A stretch of 35,941 nt of DNA from JBHJGP01 sp050331695 (GTDB taxonomy: Bacteria; Pseudomonadota; Alphaproteobacteria; Geminicoccales; Geminicoccaceae): assembly GCA_050331695.1 (NCBI GenBank), contig JBHJGP010000038.1, positions 1-35,941 of the forward strand. The letters run 5' to 3'. Shown here one piece after another: positions 30,672 to 35,941 of the stretch (positions are counted from its first letter, which is position 1; every line of letters starts with the position of its first letter). The notes beneath the pieces were generated by a model that searched no databases, was not told the DNA's origin, and was given only the letters and a program-made list of their open reading frames with translations. The translations under genes and the position numbers were made by a program.

Positions 30672-32968
30672 CGACCGTCGCCTCCGGACGGTTTGCGGAT
30701 CAGGGCGTAGTCGGCCAGTGCTGCGGCCGCGACCACCGCGATCTCACCAAAGGTATCGAGGGCGCGGAAGTCGACGAGGATCACATTGACGATGTTGCGC
30801 CCAAAGGCTTCGGGCACGCTTGCCTGCTCGAAATAGTCGGTGATCCTGAAGGAAATCGGCCCATCAACCACGGCGAGCAAGGTGAGGGTGACGACCAGGC
30901 CGACGGCCACGGCCACGATCCCATCAGCGACCCGTCGGCCCGGATGGACACCCTGCTCCAGGCCGGGCAGGCGCAGCATGACGGCCGCGACCAGAACCAC
31001 GACCAGCGTTTCGACCAAGAGCTGGGTGATCGCCACGTCGGGCGCGCCGAACATCAAGAACAAGAGCGCGACGCCGACGCCGACGACACCGAGGGCGCAG
31101 ATCGCCGCGAGCCGCGAGGTCGCGACAGCGGTCATCAGGCTGCCGGCGATGATGAGGGCGAGGATGGCCCAATGTTTGAGCTCGAGATCCGGCCAGGCCA
31201 CCGGCAGACGGACGGCGCCGGTCAAGGCCAAGGTTGCGCCAACGAGCGACGCAAAGCTGACGAAAACGACGAACAAGTATCGCCGCAAAAGACCGTGTTG
31301 GAGCAGACGGGTTTGGGCGGCCGCCACGGTTCTGAGGCCCTCCAAGATCTGGTCCCAAATCCGATCGGGCTGAAGCGGCGTCCGCTGATCAACGCCGATG
31401 AGCCCCTGGCGGAGCTGCCGGTGGCGAAGGTAGATCACGAGGCCGAGGACGAAGGTCAGTAGGCTCATCATGAGGGGCACATTGATCCCGTGCCAGAGCG
31501 CGAGCTTGACGGTTTCAGGGCGACCGAGGATGGCGGTGACGGCTGGTTGCACGACCGTCTGGGCGATCAGTGATGGGGCGATACCCGCGCAGAGGCCCAA
31601 GCCAGCCAACACCAGCGGTCCGATCCACATCCGCGCCGGCGTTCTCCTGACCACGCTTGGCAGACCGGCGGACCCGCCGACAATGGGGCTGAGCGCGACG
31701 ATGCCCGCGACGGCGACCATGAGCGCGTTGGCCAGGACCGCGGCGCTCGCCACCAAAAGCGGTTCTGAGGCGATAGCAAGGGCCCCTTCATATTTGAGCT
31801 CTTTGCCGATGAACCCCAGAAAGGGCGGAAAGCCAGCCATCGAGAAACCGGCCGCCATCGCCGCCGCCGCCGTGATCGGCATCACCATCGCCAGACCGCG
31901 AAGCTGGTCGACCTCGCGGGTGCCGGTGCGGTAGTCGATGATGCCGACGACCAGGAACAAAGCCGCCTTGTAGAACGAGTGCACGATCAGGAAGGTTACC
32001 GCCGCCGCGACGGCGACTGTCGCCTCGGCGCCGAGAAACATGGTGAGGGTCCCGAGCGCCATGACCGTGGTGTAGGCCAGGACCAGCTTCAGATCGGTCT
32101 GTCGAAGCGCGAGGACAGAGGCGATAACAGCGGTCGAGGCGCCAAAGACCGTCAGCGTCCAGATCCAGGCGTCGGTCCCACCCAAGACCGGATGCATGCG
32201 CGCAAGCAGGTAGATGCCGGCTTTGACCATGGTTGCGGAATGCAAGTAGGCGCTCACCGGCGTCGGCGCCGCCATGGCATTCGGCAACCAGAAATGGAAG
32301 GGAACCTGGGCGGATTTGGTGAAAGCGCCGAACAGCACCAGCACCAGGATCGGCAGATAGAGCTGGTGGTTGACGATCGCTTCGCTGGCCAGCCGTATTT
32401 CCGAGAGCTCGTAGGTCCCGGCAACGTTGCCGAGCAGGATCAATCCGGCCAGCAGGACGAGCCCGCCGGCGCCCGTCAGGAGAAGAGCCTGCTGCGCCGA
32501 TCGGCGCGCCTTGGCCGACGCGTGATCGAAACCGATCAACAAATAGGAAGTGACCGTGGTCAGCTCCCAGAACACGAACAGCGTGATCAAATTGTCGGCC
32601 AGCACCAGGCCGAGCATCGAGACCATGAACCCCACCAAATAGAGGTTGAAACGGCCGCGGTGGGCATGACCCGCCAGATAAGCGTTTGAATAAAGCGTCA
32701 CGATGACGCCGATGCCGCTGATCAGAAGCGCGAAGGTGAGGCTGAGGCCATCGATCAGAAACGACAGGGAAACGCCGAGGCTGGGAACCCAGCTTTGACT
32801 GATGCGAAGGTTGTCGCCCGCAGCGATCGTCGGCACCAAAGCAGCGAACGCCAGGGCCAGCGCGGCTGGGATCACGACCGCCAGCCAACCGACGGCATCG
32901 CTTCCGCCGTCCTTGCTTGCCACGTCGCTCGTCTCTGGCTGCATCGCGTCAAGGCGAAGGCCGGTCAT
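30668..32968 (-). CDS. mrpA: Mrp-type Na+/H+ antiporter subunit A (NuoL-like, with C-terminal MbhD/E-like domains)
   Basis: This 766-residue polytopic protein has an N-terminal NuoL/ND5-like core, with the ion-path Glu135 (LFVFWELTT) and Lys218 (FTKSAQVPFHFWLPNAM), SATMVKAGIYLLAR and HSFYKAALFLVVG. The C-terminal third (GAPDVAITQLLVETLVVVLVAAVMLR and the FRALDTFGEIAVVAAAA segment) is the MrpA-specific extension related to MbhD/MbhE. The ATG at 32968 has AAGGAAA upstream. The N-terminal 25 residues before the first helix are unusually hydrophilic. It is the first gene of mrpABCDEFG, encoding a multi-subunit antiporter that exchanges cytoplasmic Na+ or K+ for protons. The 235-base gap upstream (32969-33203) holds the likely promoter but no clear motif. 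Confidence 0.95.
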   Translation of the reverse strand: MTGLRLDAMQPETSDVASKDGGSDAVGWLAVVIPAALALAFAALVPTIAAGDNLRISQSWVPSLGVSLSFLIDGLSLTFALLISGIGVIVTLYSNAYLAGHAHRGRFNLYLVGFMVSMLGLVLADNLITLFVFWELTTVTSYLLIGFDHASAKARRSAQQALLLTGAGGLVLLAGLILLGNVAGTYELSEIRLASEAIVNHQLYLPILVLVLFGAFTKSAQVPFHFWLPNAMAAPTPVSAYLHSATMVKAGIYLLARMHPVLGGTDAWIWTLTVFGASTAVIASVLALRQTDLKLVLAYTTVMALGTLTMFLGAEATVAVAAAVTFLIVHSFYKAALFLVVGIIDYRTGTREVDQLRGLAMVMPITAAAAMAAGFSMAGFPPFLGFIGKELKYEGALAIASEPLLVASAAVLANALMVAVAGIVALSPIVGGSAGLPSVVRRTPARMWIGPLVLAGLGLCAGIAPSLIAQTVVQPAVTAILGRPETVKLALWHGINVPLMMSLLTFVLGLVIYLRHRQLRQGLIGVDQRTPLQPDRIWDQILEGLRTVAAAQTRLLQHGLLRRYLFVVFVSFASLVGATLALTGAVRLPVAWPDLELKHWAILALIIAGSLMTAVATSRLAAICALGVVGVGVALLFLMFGAPDVAITQLLVETLVVVLVAAVMLRLPGLEQGVHPGRRVADGIVAVAVGLVVTLTLLAVVDGPISFRITDYFEQASVPEAFGRNIVNVILVDFRALDTFGEIAVVAAAALADYALIRKPSGGDGR

Positions 32969-33203
32969 GAAAAGAAGTTTCCTTCGAACAAGTGGAGTAC
33001 CGCGGTCGAGCTCCGCCTGCGATCAGCCAAAACGAGACCGGGCTGGCGGACGTGGCAGCGTTGCACGGCTTACGGTGGATTACGGATTTGTATCTAAAGC
33101 CGAAGCGGCCGCGCCGCCAGGGCCCGGCCGCCGTTATCTTGCACTTTGAAGAACCGTTACGCCCGCAAATGGGTTTTCGATAGGGTGGGTTTCGGCCCCG
33201 TCG

Positions 33204-33428
33204 TTAGGGGTGGGTCGCGAGCCCGGCTTGTCGGACGCCCAGGTCAGCGGGGAAGACGCTCATCAGCCGCTCCCAGGAGTGGATCTCGTCCTTCAGCACC
33301 AGCTTTTCGCGCTTCAGCCGTTTTAGCGTAGATTCGTTGGGTCGTGGTCGTGCCATTTCCGCCGAGAGTTTCCCCTCGATCTGCCGATGTTGTTTTACGA
33401 GCGCGTCGTAGCGACGTTCTGATCCCAT
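33204..33428 (-). CDS. YdcH/DUF465 family small protein
   Basis: The protein has 74 residues from the ATG at 33428, which follows AAGGGATGGA at a good distance; an 18-codon upstream extension has no ribosome site. The sequence is charged and helical: RYDALVKQHRQIEGKLSAEMARP and TLKRLKREKLVLKDEIHSWERLM, the pattern of the DUF465/YdcH family. These are short coiled proteins of unknown function, common in alphaproteobacteria. It lies alone between the TRAP fusion gene and mrpA on the same strand. Confidence 0.85.
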   Translation of the reverse strand: MGSERRYDALVKQHRQIEGKLSAEMARPRPNESTLKRLKREKLVLKDEIHSWERLMSVFPADLGVRQAGLATHP

Positions 33429-33512
33429 GATGTTCCATCCCTTGGTTGTGTCGAAGGCGGGCGGCTGCCACGCGGGCATCAATCACGCCCTCTATCTAAA
33501 ACTTGGTTTTGA

Positions 33513-33568
33513 GATTGATCGAGCCAACCAACTACTGGAAAAGTTTTGATCGTTGTTTTCGATCAATC
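33513..33568. repeat. Inverted repeats around the TRAP fusion stop codon
   Basis: GATTGATCGA (33513-33522) is the exact reverse complement of TCGATCAATC (33559-33568). A third copy of the half-site makes a tight hairpin TTGATCG/CGATCAA with a 7-base loop (33546-33566) spanning the TRAP stop codon. The 134-base gap to the DUF465 gene contains no gene. It may act as a weak terminator or a processing site; no strong T-run follows on the minus strand. Confidence 0.4.
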
Positions 33569-35776
33569 GGGCGCGGCGGCAGAGCCGGACGCGGTGTCGG
33601 TCGACGGGCTCTGCTGTCTTTCCCGGTCGAGCATGATGCGCTGGACGAAAAACGCCCCGACAGCGATCAGCACGCCGACCAGATCGGTGACCCAGGCGCC
33701 CGATATCATGCACATGGCCGCGACCAGGAGCGCCAGACGGCCCACCGGGCCGAGAGCACCGAAGAACCAGGCCTGAACCGCGCCGGCCAGCAGATAGACC
33801 CCGAACAGAGCCGTGATCAGGTTCCTCACAACCTCGAGCCATGGCGCTTCCATTAACAGCCCGGGGCTGTAGAAAAACATGAAGGGAACGACGAAGGCCG
33901 CGAGCCCCACCTTGAAGCTGGTGATCGACGTGCGCATGGGTTCCGAGCCGGCGATCGCTGCGCCGGCGTAGGCTGCAAGCGCCACGGGCGGTGTGATCGC
34001 CGAGACGACGGAAAAGTAGAAGACGAAGAAATGGGCCACCAACGGTGTGATGCCGAGTTCGATCAAGCCTGGCGCCACCACTGACGCGGCCACCGCGTAG
34101 GCGGCGGTCGTCGGCATGCCCATGCCCAGGATGATGGCGATGCTCATGGCGAAGATGAGCGCCAGTAGCTGGCTGTGTTCCGAGACGCCCAGAAGCAGGG
34201 ATGAGAAGCGGGCGCCGACACCGGTTAGCGAGATGACGCCAACGATCAAGCCGGCGCAAGCACAGACCGCGATGATCTGGATCGCCATGCGGGATGCCAG
34301 GGCGAGCGCCTCGACGATCTGTCTGGGTCCCATGGCGTGGGGCGTGAGCCAGCTGACCATGGCGGCCGACACCGTCGCCAGGGTGCCGGCCCGGAGCACC
34401 GAGTAGCCGGAGAAGAGCGCGCCGATCAGGATGATCACCGGGATGAACAGATAGGCTTGGCGGACCAGCTGAGCCAAGACCGGCAACTCATCGCCGCGCA
34501 GACCGCGCATGCCCATGCGCGTCGCCTCGAAATCGACCATGAAATAGATCGAAGCGAAGTAGAGAACCGCCGGGATGATGGCGGCGACGATCAATTCGCC
34601 GTAGGGGATCCCGGTGACCTCCGCCATGATGAATGCGCCGGCGCCCATGATCGGCGGCATGATCTGCCCGCCGGTGGACGCCGCCGCTTCGATGGCGCCG
34701 GCCGATTGAGGTCTGTATCCAACCTTTTTCATCAAGGGGATGGTCAGCGACCCGGTCGCAACGACGTTGCCTGCTGACGTCCCGTTGATCATGCCCATGA
34801 GGCCCGAGGCAAACACCGCGACCTTGGCCGGTCCGCCGCGGGTTCGGCCGGTCGTGGCGAATGCGAAATTGACGAAATAGTCGCCGACTTTCGAGGCTTG
34901 GAGGAACGCCGCGAAGGTGATGAACAGCATGATGTAGGTGGACGAGACCGCTGTCGTCGGCCCAAGAATGCCGTTATCGGTGTAGATGTAGGTGAAGAAC
35001 CGCTGGGCGTCGTACCCTTTATGTTCCAGGATTCCCGGCAGCCAAGGCCCGAGAAACGAATAGGCGAGAAAGACCAGGGCGATCACCACTAGTGCCATGC
35101 CCGCGACACGCCTGGTCAGCTCAAGGATCAAGAGCACGCCTACGAACGCCGCCCAGGCGTTCTGGGGGTCGGCAAACGGCGTGCCCGCCCGGAGGCGTAG
35201 CCCCAGATTATCGAGGCTGAAGAGCAAGAACGCAGCCGTCGTCACCGATGCGCTGATAAGCGCCCAGTCCGCCCAGGGGATGGTATGGCTTCGGGAACCG
35301 AACGCCCAACTGGCGATCAGGGCGCACAGGGTTCCGAAGGCCAAGGACCAGCCGAAATAGGCGAAAACCCATTCGGCAGGCGTCGCGACATCGGCGGTGA
35401 TCAAGCGGAAAAAGGCATAGGCCACGCTGAACGCGGCCCAGCCAATGCCGATCGAGGCGCCGATGAAAAGCGACCATTCAATCGGTGATCGGGACCTTTC
35501 GCCCGAGCCTCGGCCGACGGCCATCGATGCGGAGAGCCCGTAGCCCAAGGCGAGCGCGCCGCCGATGTGAAGGATCCGATAAGTCCAGGTCTCGAGAGGC
35601 GCGATGTTGAGGCTGTAAAGATGCCAGCCGCTGTAAAGCACGCAGAGTAGGAAGAACAGCCGCGCCTGCCAGCCTTGAAGCGTGCGCTCGCGCGTTGGAA
35701 CCGCACCATCCGCCGCGTTTTCGGTCGCCTTGGGATCGTTGCCGGAGTCCGGGTCAACCTCACCTGCCGGTGCCAC
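33563..35776 (-). CDS. TRAP transporter permease, TAXI-type 4TM/12TM (DctQ-DctM) fusion
   Basis: The GTG at 35776 is preferred (GGGAGAG four bases before it, 737 residues); an ATG at 35821 would add 15 residues but lacks a ribosome site. The N-terminal about 40 residues are hydrophilic and acidic. A DctQ-like set of helices follows, then the large DctM-like domain with MLFITFAAFLQASKVGDYFVNFAF, GMINGTSAGNVVATGSLTIPLMKKVGY, GAGAFIMAEVTGIPYGELI and VVSAITPPVALAAYAGAAIAGS. Fused permeases of this type pair with TAXI-family binding proteins, whose gene would be expected beyond the right edge. Substrates include C4-dicarboxylates and amino acids such as glutamate; which applies here is unknown. 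Confidence 0.92.
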   Translation of the reverse strand: MAPAGEVDPDSGNDPKATENAADGAVPTRERTLQGWQARLFFLLCVLYSGWHLYSLNIAPLETWTYRILHIGGALALGYGLSASMAVGRGSGERSRSPIEWSLFIGASIGIGWAAFSVAYAFFRLITADVATPAEWVFAYFGWSLAFGTLCALIASWAFGSRSHTIPWADWALISASVTTAAFLLFSLDNLGLRLRAGTPFADPQNAWAAFVGVLLILELTRRVAGMALVVIALVFLAYSFLGPWLPGILEHKGYDAQRFFTYIYTDNGILGPTTAVSSTYIMLFITFAAFLQASKVGDYFVNFAFATTGRTRGGPAKVAVFASGLMGMINGTSAGNVVATGSLTIPLMKKVGYRPQSAGAIEAAASTGGQIMPPIMGAGAFIMAEVTGIPYGELIVAAIIPAVLYFASIYFMVDFEATRMGMRGLRGDELPVLAQLVRQAYLFIPVIILIGALFSGYSVLRAGTLATVSAAMVSWLTPHAMGPRQIVEALALASRMAIQIIAVCACAGLIVGVISLTGVGARFSSLLLGVSEHSQLLALIFAMSIAIILGMGMPTTAAYAVAASVVAPGLIELGITPLVAHFFVFYFSVVSAITPPVALAAYAGAAIAGSEPMRTSITSFKVGLAAFVVPFMFFYSPGLLMEAPWLEVVRNLITALFGVYLLAGAVQAWFFGALGPVGRLALLVAAMCMISGAWVTDLVGVLIAVGAFFVQRIMLDRERQQSPSTDTASGSAAAPD

Positions 35777-35838
35777 GATGCTCTCCCGATTGTTGATCGC
35801 TGGCCGACAGGCGGCGACCATTTTGCTTGAATGAATAA

Positions 35839-35924
35839 GCGCCCCGGCCCGCCCAAGGGCGCGGGGGGGACGAACACCCGGGGGCAGCGCGAGCCGCACC
35901 CGGGGGATGGGGGCAAAAGGGGGG
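35839..35924. other. G-run-rich segment with inverted repeat at the right edge
   Basis: Five G runs occur on the plus strand at 35863-35869 (7), 35880-35884 (5), 35902-35906 (5), 35909-35913 (5) and 35919-35924 (6). GCGCCC (35839-35844) and GGGCGC (35857-35862) form an inverted repeat beside them. No gene can be assigned here. It could fold into a G-quadruplex upstream of the TRAP gene, or reflect poor sequence quality at a contig end. Confidence 0.4.
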
Positions 35925-35941
35925 AGGCGGTAACGACACGC

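Noticed and set aside
32969..33203. Possible tRNA or other RNA gene upstream of mrpA
   Set aside because: No cloverleaf arms or TTCGA-type T-loop could be matched; only leader and promoter sequence is likely.

Overview
The window is 35.9 kb of GC-rich DNA from a free-living, metabolically versatile alphaproteobacterium; the exact taxon cannot be read from it. The evidence is dense ATG/GTG starts with ATGA overlaps, many solute transporters (two sugar ABC systems, one three-gene TRAP system, one fused TRAP permease), LacI/GntR-controlled catabolic operons and a multi-subunit Mrp antiporter. Nearly all of it is coding. I see no rRNA, tRNA, CRISPR array, transposase or phage gene.

Layout, left to right. 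(1) 1-5860: a divergent catabolic island around two LacI-type operators. The left arm has a LacI repressor and a truncated ACMSD-type amidohydrolase/decarboxylase. The right arm has a 40-codon ORF, a C-C bond hydrolase resembling 2,6-dihydroxypseudooxynicotine hydrolase, and a two-subunit molybdenum hydroxylase. Together they suggest hydroxylation and ring or side-chain cleavage of an aromatic or N-heterocyclic compound. (2) 5932-14842: an eight-gene minus-strand operon read from about 13.7 kb down to 5.9 kb. Its order is membrane di-iron hydroxylase, sugar-type ABC transporter, MocA-type dehydrogenase, IolE/MocC-type isomerase, MocE-type Rieske ferredoxin and MocF-type ferredoxin reductase, with a divergent LacI regulator. 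It resembles the rhizopine (moc) gene set and looks like an import, oxygenation and dehydrogenation route for a cyclitol or modified sugar. This is the most interesting system in the window. (3) 14981-22419: a hexuronate/aldonate island with UxuA and UxuB, a GntR regulator, a DctPQM TRAP transporter and an L-idonate/L-gulonate 5-dehydrogenase, enough to take L-gulonate or D-mannonate to 2-keto-3-deoxygluconate. (4) 22679-26777: a second sugar-type ABC transporter followed by a dienelactone-hydrolase-like protein. (5) 27194-32968: mrpABCDEFG, Na+(K+)/H+ antiporter genes. mrpD carries an in-frame amber codon and mrpG lacks a normal start at the expected place. (6) 33204-35941: a YdcH/DUF465 small protein, a TAXI-type TRAP 4TM/12TM fusion permease, and a G-run-rich right edge.

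Regulation visible in the sequence: paired LacI operators at 2022-2089, TTTCA/TGAAA half-sites in the 13.65-13.8 kb divergent promoter, and GntR control between uxuA and the TRAP operon. Stem-loops follow each of the three solute-binding-protein genes, consistent with boosting that gene's mRNA over the permease genes.
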